DNA of 64,000 nucleotides from Ailanthus altissimus (taxonomy: Eukaryota; Streptophyta; Magnoliopsida; Sapindales; Simaroubaceae): NCBI GenBank assembly GCA_946807835.1, contig OX327683.1:37693001-37757000 (forward strand), read 5' to 3'. Positions within the stretch are counted from its first letter, which is position 1. Each line of letters begins with the position of its first letter. Positions 37,901 through 49,286 of the stretch are shown in pieces. Position numbers and translations under genes: made by a program. The notes below the pieces were generated by a model. That model had not been told where the DNA came from and made no database searches. It saw only the letters and a program-made list of their open reading frames with translations.

Positions 37901-39765
37901 TGATAACAATATATATTTATTATTTACAATTAAAACGTTATCGAGACCAGCCAAATTATAAGGATAAGGGTAAGAAATCAAATAAGTCGTCTCCAAACAC
38001 GTCAATTGGAGAAATCTACCCCAAACTTAAATTTGAGTCAACAACATTTATGAGAGGATTTCAGCTTTAGTCTTAATTAAGGCCAAAATTAGCACCCACC
38101 GTCTTATAAAAAGAGTTGGACAATATATTTGGTTTGTCGATTTTTTTTTAATTATTATTATTTAAAGAAAAAGGGGGGAAAATCAAGTAAAAATGATATG
38201 TACATAGTTATTATACTTGATCAAATAGATTTTTCTAACACGTGCTCACATTCGAAGAAATTTATTTATTTTGACAAAATTATGAATATGTTTACGGGAT
38301 GGCCCGTTTCTTGTTTCTTTCTATTGGTTTTGGCAGGATCGGAAACCGTTAAAAGGCTTGTAATTATTGAACTGTTCTTATATAAACATGTAGGTCATGT
38401 ACTATAAATAAAATTGTTTCTGTTCTCAGGAGCAAATCCAAATACCTATTGATATGTTCCCCGTGAATTTCAATTTCACTCTTGGCGAAGGGAAGGTTTA
38501 GCTGCGGGACAGGTGAGTTCAATAATTACAAAATGAGCAAATGGACCAACTTGGAACTATAAATTTTTATTTATTTATTTTGGTACTAGCAATGATCATG
38601 GCCAGAATGTAGAGAATATTTAAAAATTTTGAGACTTTTAAAAAAACGCCAACTTCAATCAAAATTATATATATATATATATATATATGTTGAGTAGAGA
38701 GTTAATTAATTATATTTTCATAGTAAAAATAACATTATAGCACGCCCATAAGAGAGAAATTGACCAAACAGTCAAAATTGTGATTTGTTCCTGCCAAATT
38801 TGGACTTTGAAGATTATGTAACACAACCTCTGTTGTTTCTTGTTATTTAAGGGAAAAAAATTATTCATTATAATAACAATGTGTTAAGACTTTTTGCGTA
38901 ATTTTTTTTTTATAAGTATTAAAGAATTATAAAAGATCATATAATTAAAATAGAGATAATAATTAAATACATAAGATAGACAATAATATATATGGTTCGA
39001 TAAATTACTTATATCTACAATAAATTATAAGATCTTACATTTTTTTACTCAATAATTATCAACAAATCATTCAATAATCACAAAAATCACACAAGAGATT
39101 ACAAGAAATACATAATAAAACAAAGTCTACAAAGTTTTATTCAGCACTCTATTGTATACTGAACACTCAAGTGCTCAAATAACAATATTCTCTTGCATAC
39201 TAACACTCAACCGCTTTTTATACATCACTCTTTCACATACTCAACGCTTAAGTACTCTATAAACTCTTTATTTGATACCCTTTTTTTTTATAAATCTTTG
39301 ATGCTTTTTTTAAGCGTGTCATCCTAATGATTTTATAAGGGTTTATAAGCTCTAAGACGTTTCTATAAATTCTATGTTTAGTTAGAATAAAAGTTCATAC
39401 AAAGCTAACTTGAAAACATTGAGACCGATTTAGAACAAGAAACTTGGTATTGTGGCGCCTCGTTAGATCATGATGCCCAGCTATTGCTAAACCATCGCCG
39501 CGACCTTAAGGCTTCGAGATGTGTCCCACGTGCATTCCAAGTCCCTCATTGCTTTTGATTCTTCATTTCGCTCTAAACCTCGTCCGTCCATCATGTTCTC
39601 AATCTTGTGTCGTCTTCTTATTAGTTTTGAATTACCAAAATTTCACACAATGTTTTAAAATCACTTACAAAATTAAATTTTGTTAATATTATAAGTGCAT
39701 TTTAGTAATATAAAATTTATGATAAAATATAAGAGACGGTAATTGATTGTTACTCTTTTTTTTTG
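34940..39765. other. AT-rich spacer, no gene recognised
   Basis: Contents are an oligo-T/A-rich block (35460-36050) with recurrent 'caattc' and 'aatcgg' words, an (AT)n tract at about 38663-38690, and 38910-39650 with words such as 'atggttcgataaattactt' that look retroelement-derived but could not be classified. Short open frames have no recognisable domain. Confidence 0.4.
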
Positions 39766-40848
39766 TGTAGTTATTTTTATGAGTACCCCTGAGGTATGGT
39801 TTAAAATTATGGGTGCCCCTCACGTTTTAAAATTAGCCTCTAATATTCCTACTATTGTGAGATGCTATAGAATATTTTAAAATATTATAAAATAACTAAT
39901 ATACCCTTATTCATTATCATCTTAATTTATTTTTTAAATTTTGGTAGTTTATTTTAATTTTCATTTTAGTTTAGTATTAAAATAAAAATATTTTAACAAA
40001 ATATTTATTATTTTATTTTTTAACATTTATTTTAAAAAAATGTAATTTTGGTACAATTTTTTTTTATCATTTTTACTTAAATACTAAAACAAATTAACAA
40101 AATATTTTTTATTTCTAGTTTTTAACATTTTTTTAAAATATTTTAATCTTAATATAAGTTTACAAAAAAAATATAATGTTAAATAAGTATTAAAAATTAG
40201 AAATAATAAATAGTTTGTAGATTTCTTTTTTGCTTTAGTAGTCAAATGAAAAAAAAAAAAAATATATAAAAAAGAGAATACTAATTTAGATAATACCTCA
40301 AGGGTATCCACAAAAATAACCCTTTAAATTTTGGTACTCTTTTTTTTTTCTTTTTTCCTTTTTTATTTGACTAATAAAACAAAAAATATTTTCTTACAAA
40401 ATATTTATTATTTCTAATTTTTAACACTTATTAAAATTTTTATTTTTATTGTAAACTTCTACTAAGATTATTATTTATAATTTTAAACAAATATTAGAAA
40501 ATAGAAATAAGAAATATATTTGTATTCTTTGTTTTAGTAGTCAAGTAAAAAAGAAAAAATAGAATACCAAATTTAAAATTTTTATTTTAATTAAATGTTA
40601 AAAATAAAAATAATAAATATTTTTGTTAAATTTATTTTTTATTTTAGTACTAAAATAAAAAAAAGAGTACCAAAATTTTAAAAAATAAATTAAGAAGATA
40701 ACGAATAAGGGTATATTAATTATTTTATAATAATTTTAAAATATTCTATGACATCTCACAATAATAGAAGTATTGAAGACTAATTTTGAAACATAAAAGA
40801 CACCCTTAATTTTAAACCATACTTAAGGGGCATTCATAAAATTAACCT
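39766..40848. repeat. Long-TIR element (~200-bp arms), probably with a second copy nested inside
   Basis: The left arm (39766-39960: 'gagtacccctgaggtatgg', 'tattgtgagatg', 'atacccttattc') is matched in reverse complement by the right arm (about 40660-40848). Identity is roughly 85% by eye over about 190 bp. At about 40290-40322 'aatacctcaagggtatcca' is a further end of the same type, so one element appears to sit inside another. The interior is AT-rich and non-coding. TIR length fits a Mutator-like MITE or foldback element; no clear target duplication could be fixed. Confidence 0.75.
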
Positions 40849-42885
40849 TTTTTAAAAAAAATATCTTAATGAACATGTAATTGCACCCTTTTTCTAAGAC
40901 ATTATTTCTAAAGGGAATTGAACGTGATTGATCCGTTCTCATTTATAAGTCTCAAACTTTCTTACTATATCCTAAATCTAACTTCAATCAACAAACTATA
41001 ATCATTAATTTTTATTTTTTTATTTTTTTGAGTTTGAAGTATATAAATACAGTATTATTACGCTTATATAATTGAAATATAAATTTTATATTTTAATTAA
41101 TATGATATATAATATATTTATTATTGATTGATATTATATAATTATTATATTAATAAAAAATAAATAAATAATAATAATAATTTAATAAATTATAATCATC
41201 AATGGTGATACATAAATTAGAATATAAACTTTATATCTTCACTCGGTAAAATTTAGCACTACTCGTGTGTGTAATATATATTGAATTTAAATAGAAATTA
41301 GACATAGCATTTCTTACAGTATTGTTCATGCTCGGAAGTCAGGATCTGCCTTTAGAAGCTGACCTAACTGACCTGGGAGGTAGCATGGGATATACTATAT
41401 ATGCAAATAAAATAATCATGTATCTCTATAATTATTACATCTAAAAGACAACTGGTACAAACCATATTTGCATGCCCTCATAATACAAATACAACAACAA
41501 CAACAACAACGAAAGGAAATTGCATGGCCACGTAGTTGCTGTCAAGAGGCACGAGGAGAATACGTGGATGACTGCCGAAAGTGAAAGAATTAATACAGCA
41601 ATTCTTATCGGAGGCGGAGCTAATGCACATCTGGCTCATTAATTTGCTTAAAGCAAATAAATAATAATAGTAATAATAAAAATGAAAGGTTATAAAAGAA
41701 TGCATTTGCATGCAAATTCCACATCGAGCACTCTCATTGGAGATCCACCGTTTATATGGCTTTTTGTGCCCTACAATTTTAGTCACCTTTCACGTTTTGT
41801 CGTCAAATAATACCTTCTTGGGTCTGGGCGGTATTTGCTTTCTCATCGTTGATAACCCATCTCCTTTATCTTTAAAAGAATTACCATGATTTTAACCAAT
41901 CAAATGACCCTAAATTTGGCTTGATGGGACTCGCACTCACTTGAATCCTTTAGATTATGTTTTATTCACATGCTACCAAAATCTACTGTAGCAAAAAGTT
42001 TCTCGTGCAAAATGCCACGTAGATATATATGTAGAGAAAACATTTGCTCAACAGAGCATGCACGCTCTATGCCTCCCTCTTTTTTCTCTTTTTTTAGCCC
42101 TAACAGAGATGTTATAGGCCTAAAATTTTTACTTTTGGACGAAACATTATCTTGGAAATATAGCACCGAAGCATGAAGAATAAAGATGCATATGAAACAC
42201 GATTTATTAATTAAACCATAACAACAAGAAGAGCGGCGAGCAGATTTTTGCATGTTACCACTTGGGCACTTGCCAAATAGAAGCCTAGCAGCATAGTTGC
42301 CTCATGCCTGACCGTCGAGTAAACACGACAACATATAACCATGTACGGAATTGAAACACAGATTTTCAAGAGATGTGACGACAAAGAGAAACAGTAGTAG
42401 TACTAGAAGTGTCAGCAAATGATCAGATGTTGCGCCTCATATTATGATCAAGTCTACAATAATATTCCTCTTGCTTTGGTCCCTCAATTCCTTCCATCTT
42501 TCGAAAACATGACAAAGGGGAAATGTATGGTCTCTTGGTAATTAATTTCCTTACAAGCTTTTGATCAATAAGATAATAATTAACTTGCTTAGAATATTAT
42601 CACAATTTGGTTTAAATTCCTCAAAAGTGTTTAGCGGATGCTCTTTGATTAACTTATTGGTTTCTAAATCATCTTTGTCGTCGGTAAACAATTAGCTTCA
42701 TGCACTTTATATATACATGCTTACAATTTCATCATTGTGCTAATTCTAACAGTTAATATTTGAATGACATGACAATGAAACATTGCAATCATCCACAAGA
42801 AGTTGGTTACTAGTAAAATCACTTGCCCGATCGATCATAATCCAATCGGGCCCAGAGGTTAAGATTGAGACAGAAGATCAGAGAA

Positions 42886-42921
<36 letters not shown>

Positions 42922-43440
42922 TGTTTGGTGAAAAGAAAAATAAAAACTAAACTGATTGAAAAGGTTAACAATATTTTAGTTAAAAATATGGAATGTGCCG
43001 GCTCCATTTCCTCACTCTTATGGGGAAATGTAGAAGATATTTTTTTCACTTGTGAAAATAATGCTATGCCAATGGAGGGAAACATCTTTCTTTTCGAGCA
43101 TTTTAATGGACGTAGCCATCAGTTATAATTGATTAAGGACAATATGGACTTTCAATCGTGAGAAAATAATTAAGCACCCAACTTGGGGCCCTTCTAGTTG
43201 GACGTCATTAATGTAGTAGAAAAATATTGTCCTATGTTTCAACCACGTATTTTTTATTTATAGTGGTGTATATACATGATTGGATCTTTAAAAAGCAAAC
43301 CCTTTTGACTCTTTTCTGCTCTTAGTGTTATTGGGATAGTCTTAAATATTATGTAATGAGTAAAATTTCTCGTTTTATTTAAATTTTAAATAAGAAAAAC
43401 TCTTAATCCTTTATACGAATTTCAAACAAATTTAAAAGAA
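40849..43440. other. Spacer, no gene recognised
   Basis: There is a (CAA)n tract near 41490-41512, a palindromic 'gcatttgcatgcaaat' (41701-41716) and an (AT)n tract at 42889-42918. 41330-42500 is of mixed composition and may hold regulatory sequence. No frame shows a known domain. Confidence 0.4.
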
Positions 43441-43445
43441 AAATA

Positions 43446-43461
43446 TCTATCTATCTATCTA

Positions 43462-43500
<39 letters not shown>
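43446..43500. repeat. Compound microsatellite (ATCT)n(AT)n
   Basis: About five ATCT units are followed by about 19 AT units, immediately before the LINE remnant. Confidence 0.95.
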
Positions 43501-43502
<2 letters not shown>

Positions 43503-43990
43503 TTGGCGGTTTTAGTGTTGCTATCGGTCATCACACAGCTTTTTATGCTGAGTTCGTTGCGGTAATTTTGGCTATAGAGCAAGTTTTTCTCCGAGGTTGG
43601 TTCAATCTTATTCTAGAAAGTGACTCAATGCTTGTAATCCATTATCTTCGCAATTGGAGTCTTCCTTCTCCTTGGCCTCTTTGAAATTGTTGGATTAATG
43701 GTCAATGTCATCTTTCCGCCATGAACTTTCTTTATGTGCATACGTTCCGGGAAAATAACGCAATAGCAGATACCTTAACTAAGGGCATTTTTCAGCAAGG
43801 TTTTACTTGGTGGGATCATCCTCCAGCCAACACTATAAAATTTCTCTCTGATAATGCGAATGGCTTCCCTAATTACAGATTCTCTTAGCTCTTTTTATCT
43901 TTTTTTTTAATGATATATCCTTAGCGATTTATCATTTCTATTGATGTAATCTCTTATTTCTTTAATAAAATTCTCCTCGCTATTGCGGGG
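43501..43990 (+). pseudogene. LINE 3' remnant: RNase H domain
   Basis: The plus-strand translation has AFYAEFVAVILAIEQ, LILESDSMLVI and, after one in-frame stop, FRENNAIADTLTKG. These are the conserved blocks of the RNase H domain at the C-terminus of plant LINE reverse transcriptases, with the Glu and Asp of the active site kept. A stop and about 120 bp of 3' end with 'aataaaattctcc' words follow; one such word recurs near 44015-44028. It is 5' truncated. It differs in sequence from the remnant at 29095-29660, so it is a separate insertion. Confidence 0.78.
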
Positions 43991-44654
43991 TTTAAAGCAC
44001 TATATATTTCTTTAATAAAATTCTCCGCAATCAAATCATATGAAATACTACTGATACAACAATAATTGTGTTAAAAAATGTACCAATAATAATAATAATT
44101 CGCTACATTTGAAATTAATAAGGTGACCATCCACCGACACATGCATGCAGTTACTGCATATATTCAATAATGTCCCATTCATTTTATAGAATCGATATCG
44201 AGTGATAAAACATTTGTCAACTTCATAATATTTGATGTTTGTAACATTGATATTGTATTTCTACTACATTTTTTTTAAAGGTTTATTACACAGTTTTAAA
44301 ATATATAACACTATTGGAAAACATTCGTAAAGGACGGCGTTAGAACTTAGAAACATACGACGATTTCAACGACCAATCTCGCGGTCACGTAATACCAATA
44401 TGTCTACCAAATCAATTTCCTCAACAACATATTAATGTTCTGATTCATCTATATATATGTATGTATGTATGTATAGGGTTTTGGTGTAACAAGAGATGTT
44501 TATTTTACGGTGCGTGACTATGAAGACAGTAAATGCTATAATTTAGTTAAAAATCAACTCGTAAAAGAATTTTGGTGCTGACTATTTTAGAGTTGTTGCA
44601 GCTCTGACGACACAACTATTAAAAAGTGAAAGCACTAATTACGAAATGGAAGAA

Positions 44655-44990
44655 GTGAGTGTTTAGTAAATGTTTGATTGTAGAGTGAAAGCCGTGTTTA
44701 TAAACGCATTAATTGTTGTGTTTCTGAAACGCAACAAAAACAGCTTTATACCAAATGGATCATTCATCTACTAAATAATTGTTATGTTCTTAAAATACAA
44801 CTGATTAGGAAGTGAAAGAAAGTGAGTGTTTAGTAAATGTTTGATTGTAGAGTGAAAATTGTGTTTATAAGCACGTTAATTGTTGTGCTTTTAAAATACA
44901 ACAAAAACAGCTTTATACCAAATGGATCATTTATCTACTAAATAATTGTTATGTTCTCAAAATACACAAAATCACCTCTATACCAAATAA
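44655..44990. repeat. Tandem duplication, ~167-bp period
   Basis: 'gtgagtgtttagtaaatg' begins at 44655 and at 44822, and each is followed by 'taccaaatggatcatt'. Copy 1 of the large duplication has this block once (about 1960-2110), so it duplicated later in copy 2. Confidence 0.88.
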
Positions 44991-45399
44991 AACCTTAATC
45001 CACCACGTGAAAATTTCTATATACACACGACAAAGTTTTTTCTTATAAATAAAGTGATAAATTTTCATGTATTTAATAAGAAACTGGAAAAATAAAACTA
45101 TATTTATCATCTATTACTTTTCTATTAGTTTTTAGCCATTACAAATACAAAATATAGTAATGTATTATTAGTAAAGCTTGTCAAATATTATATGTCCTTG
45201 ATTTTTTTATTATATAATAAAATATTTATATTTTTTTTAAATGCTTATTACATGATTAAAACTTTTTTAAAAAATTTCACTCATTATAATTATTTCTACA
45301 AAAAAAAAAAGGTAAATTTCCACTAAGTGGAGAAAGAGACTCAAATTTTATTTAATTACACTTTTATCTTACGATCACAAAAATCGTGCTAGTAGAACA

Positions 45400-45812
45400 T
45401 GCTGGTAGCTGGCACCGTGTGCCAGTTACACAATTGCTGGCACACGGTGCCAGCAATTTGCCAGCAAGGTGGACAGCCAATTCTTGGCTATCCACCATGC
45501 TAAACTCTCCCTATAAATAGGAGAGTTTAGCAATTCATTTTTCATTGTAATTTAGAGAGAGTTTCTAAAGCTTTGAGAGAGTTTTTGAGTGATTTGAGAG
45601 AATTGGGTATATTGGGGTTTTGGGTTGTAAGGCTAAAACACTACAATACTTGTATTCTCTATTTCTGATAATAAAAGACTCTTCTGTCTTCGCCCGTGGA
45701 CGTAGGCTAAAAGCCGAACCACGTAAACTTGTCTTTGTCTTATTTTTATTTTCATTATTTTTCTCAATTTCGCTTTAACTGCGACCCTGCATCACCCCTC
45801 AAATTTCCAACA
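45400..45812 (+). repeat. Copia-2 5' LTR
   Basis: It begins TGCTGGTAGCTGGCACC and ends TTTCCAACA. The first 100 bp contain interlocking inverted repeats around 'ctggcaccgtgtgccag' and 'ctggcacacggtgccag', and a stem 'gtggacagcc' ... 'ggctatccac'. A TATA box 'ctataaata' lies at 45510-45518, marking the start of transcription shortly after it. Confidence 0.95.
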
Positions 45813-45814
45813 AG

Positions 45815-45827
45815 TGGTATCAGAGCT
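45815..45827 (+). other. Copia-2 primer binding site
   Basis: TGGTATCAGAGCT begins two bases after the LTR. It is complementary to the 3' end of plant initiator-Met tRNA. Confidence 0.92.
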
Positions 45828-45980
45828 TCTGGTTGAAAGAGGTCACTATTTACATATATAATTACTATTTACGTATATAGTTACTATTCATACATACGGT
45901 TACTGTTTATACGTACGAGTACTATTCACGTGAAACAGTGGGAGCCGATCCTAGCAGAAAGCAGTTCGTGGTGAAAAGCA

Positions 45981-46964
45981 ATGGCGGTAAAATACGAAGT
46001 TGAGAAGTTCAATGGAGGTAATTTTACATTGTGGAAAATGAAAATAAATGCAATTTTAAAGAAAAACAAATGCTTAGAAGCAATTGATGAAAGACCAGCT
46101 GGTATCACTGATGATATCAAGTGGAATGAGATTGACAGTAGTGCAGTTGCTGATCTGCATCTAGCACTTGCTGATAACGTGCTATCCAGTGTAGCGGAAA
46201 AGAAGACAGCAAAAGAGATCTGGGATACTCTCATAAAATTGTATGAGGCCAAATCTTTGCACAACAAGATCTTCTTAAAAATGAGATTATATACTCTTCG
46301 AATGGCAGAATCCACTTCAGTGACAGAGCACATCAACACGTTAAATACTCTATTTTCCCAACTCACTTCCTTGGGGCATAAAATAGAGGCAGGTGAACGT
46401 GCGGAGATTTTACTTCAAAGCCTACTAGATTCGTATGATCAACTCATCATCAACTTGACGAATAATATCCTAACGGAATTCTTAGTCTTCGATGATGGTA
46501 CAGCTGCTGTATTGGGAGAAGAACGAAGACGGAAAAATAAAGAAGACAAACAGGAATGTTCGCAGCAAGCAGAAGCTTTGACAATGATGAGAGGTAGATC
46601 AACAGAACGTGGCCCCAGTGGGAGTCAAAATCATGGTAGACCAAAATTCAGAAGTAAAAAGAACGTCAAATGCTACCATTGTGGCAAGAAAGACCATCTG
46701 AAGAAGGATTGTTGGGGATTGAAGAAAAGTGCAGAGGACAAACCTCAAGGGAATATTGCAAGCACCTCAGATGATGGTGAAATTTTATACAGCGAGGCAG
46801 CAACAGTTGTTGAAAGCAGAAAACGGTTCTCTGATGTATGGCTCATGGATTCTGAAGCTACATGGCACATGACCTCTAAAAGAGAATGGTTCCATCAATA
46901 TGAACCTATCTCTGAAGGATCTGTATATATGGGGATGATCATGCTTTGGAAATTGCTGGAGTAG
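45981..46964 (+). pseudogene. Copia-2 gag and protease
   Basis: The frame is 327 codons long, starting 169 bp after the LTR. Residues 1-180 are the copia capsid-like domain (GNFTLWKMKINAIL, AKEIWDTLIKLYE). Residues 231-244 form the CCHC zinc knuckle (C231, C234, H239, C244). The protease active site is WLMDSEATWHMTS, with Asp290 kept but the usual Gly of DSG replaced by Glu, likely disabling it. The frame goes wrong near 46930-46935, where one base appears to be missing and the protease reading shifts into the next frame. Confidence 0.92.
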
Positions 46965-48222
46965 GATCCATCAAGATAAAGATGTACGATGGTACTGTTC
47001 GTATTATCCAGAAGGTGCGACATGTGAAAGGCCTCAAGAAGAATCTTTTGTCATTGGGACAATTAGATAACACTGGGTGTAAGACCCAAATTGAAAATGG
47101 GATAATGAAAATTCTCAAAGACGTGCTTGTAGTAATGAAGGCAGAAAAGGTTGCTGTAAATTTGTACATGCTTAATGGAGAAACACGGCAGGAAGGAGAT
47201 CTGTTGCATCAACTAGTTCAGCAGAAGATCCAACGATAATGTGGCATCGCAAACTGGGCCATATGTCAGAACGAGGTTTGAAGATTCTCTCTGATCAAAA
47301 TTTACTTCCTGGTCTCAAATCGGTTCATTTACCCTTCTGTGAGCACTGTGTCACAAGTAAGCAGCATAGATTAAAGTTCAGCACATCCAGTTCTAGAAGT
47401 AAAGAAATTCTAGAATTGATCCACTCTGATGTTTGGCAAGCACCGGTGATGTCCTTAGGAGGAGCGAGATATTTTGTGTCATTCATAGATGATTATTCCA
47501 GGAGATGTTGGGTGTATCCAATCAAGAAGAAGTCATATGTGTTTGAAGCTTTCAAAATATTCAGATCGCGTGTAGAACTTGAATCAGAAAAGAAGATCAA
47601 GTGTTTAAGGACAGATAATGGAGGAGAATATACTGGTGAGGATTTTATTGCATTCTGTCAACAAGAAGGCATCAAGCGGCAATTCAGCACAGGTTACACA
47701 CCTCAGCAGAATAGAGTAGCAGAGCGGATGAACAGAACCTTGTTGAAGAGAACAAGAGCTATGTTGAGAACTGCAGGTTTAGCCAAGACATTTTGGGCAG
47801 AAGCAGTTAAAACCGCCTGTTATGTGGTAAATCGATCACCATCAACAGCAATCGAGTTGAAGACACCGATGGAGATGTGGACTGGAAAACCAGTTGATTA
47901 TTCTCACCTTCATACATTTGGAAGTCCTGTGTACGTGATGTATAATCCCCAAGAAACAACGAAGCTGGATCCAAAATCCAGAAAATGCCTTTTCTTGGGA
48001 TATGCTGATGGAGTCAAGGGGTATCGCCTGTGGGATCCCACTACCCACAAGGTCGTCATCAGCAGAGATGTGATATTTGCAGAAGATAAACTGCAAAGGA
48101 ATGATAAAGATGATAGCACAGTGAAGGAAAATCCAGAGACTACAACGGTACAAATGGAAAATAATCAAGTACAAGAAGATTCAGATTCTTCTGAAGCAGC
48201 ACCAGGGCACGAAGAACAATAA
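46935..48222 (+). pseudogene. Copia-2 protease end, GAG-pre-integrase and integrase
   Basis: 46946-47239 continues the protease in another frame (KVRHVKGLKKNLLSLGQLD). A second shift near 47200 leads into 47239-48222. That block starts with the zinc-binding HHCC region (MWHRKLGHMS, CEHCVTSKQ) and holds the catalytic triad Asp64 (HSDVW), Asp126 (RTDNGGEY) and Glu162 (VAERMNRT), a DD35E arrangement. It then has HTFGSPVYV and FLGYADGVKGYRLWDP. It ends at a premature TAA (48220-48222); the linker to RT continues in frame after it up to the inserted palindrome array. Confidence 0.92.
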
Positions 48223-48283
48223 CCAGCAGAGTCTGAGGCTACAGATGATCGTCGATCAACTCGTGAGAAACGATCACCAGCGT

Positions 48284-49281
48284 TGTGAGGATACGCACCG
48301 TTTAGTCTGATAAGCCGGGACATACCGGTCCCAGTGGGCCATCACTGGTCCAGACCTCACAGTGGCCTCCATTCACACAAACGATCACCCCCAAGGAATC
48401 GAACCCGGGTGGGTTATACCACCTCAAGATGCCTAACGAATTCGTCTTTGTACCACTTGGGCTGGCCAGCTCAAGTGGTACTAGGACGGATTCGTTAGGC
48501 ATCTTGAGGTGGTATAACTCACCCGGGTTCGATTCCTTAGGGGTGATCGTTTGTGTGAATGAAGGCCACTTGGGAGGTCTGGACCAGTGATGGCCCACTG
48601 GGACCGGTATGTCCCGGCTTGTCAGACTAACTGGGTGCGAATCCTCACATTAAAAGGCGCCTTTTTTGTGAGGATACGCACCCAGTTATCCTGATAAGCC
48701 GGGACATACCGGTCCCAGTGGGTCATCACTGGTCCAGACCTCCCAAGTGGCCTCCATTCACACAAACGATCACCCCCAAGGAATCGAACCCGGGTGAGTT
48801 ATACCACCTCAAGATGCCTAATGAATCCGTCCTTGTACCACTTGAGCTGGCCAGCCCAAGTGGTACAAGGACGAATTCGTTAGGCATCTTGAGGTGGTAT
48901 AACCCACCCGGGTTCGATTCCTTGGGGGTGATCGTTTGTGTGAATGGAGGCCACTGTGAGGTCTGGACCAGTGATGGCCCACTGGGACCGGTATGTCCCG
49001 GCTTGTCAGACTAACTGGGTACGAATCCTCACATTACTCGGGTGGGTTATATCACCTCAAGATGCCTAACGAATTCGTCCTTGTACCACTTGGGCTGGCC
49101 AGCCCAAGTGGTATAAGGACGAATTCGTTAGGCATCTTGAGGTGGTATAACCCACCCGGGTTCGATTCCTTGGGGGTGATCATTTGTGTGAATGGAGCCC
49201 ACTGTGAGGTCTGGACCAGTGATGGCCCACTGGGACCAGTATGTCCCGGCTTGTCAGACTAACTGGGTACGAATCCTCACA
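48284..49281. mobile_element. 998-bp array of head-to-head, SINE-like palindromes inserted in Copia-2
   Basis: Three near-perfect palindromes follow one another. P1 is 48284-48649 (axis 48465/48466). After a 17-bp spacer holding 'aaaaggcgcctttt' comes P2, 48667-49033 (axis 48850/48851). P3 is 49034-49281 (axis 49098/49099), with its left arm cut to 65 bp. Full arms are 182-184 bp. The array starts TGTGAGGAT and ends ATCCTCACA and is flanked by 'agcgt' (48279-48283 and 49282-49286). Each right arm reads, from the axis outward, a Leu/Ser-tRNA-like A-box ('cccaagtggtacaagg') and a perfect B-box (GGTTCGATTCC; 48526-48536 in P1), so it looks like a tRNA-derived SINE. The left arms are its inverse. 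No protein, PBS or poly-A tail is seen. Confidence 0.85.
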
Positions 49282-49286
49282 AGCGT

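Noticed and set aside
41478..41786. A 102-codon minus-strand frame
   Set aside because: It includes Val and Tyr runs from (CAA)n and (TAA)n-type simple repeats and shows no domain.
48302..49262. Three repeated open frames of 89-98 codons with nearly the same protein
   Set aside because: They are readings through the palindrome arms, appear on both strands because the DNA is self-complementary, and their similarity reflects DNA repetition and not coding constraint.
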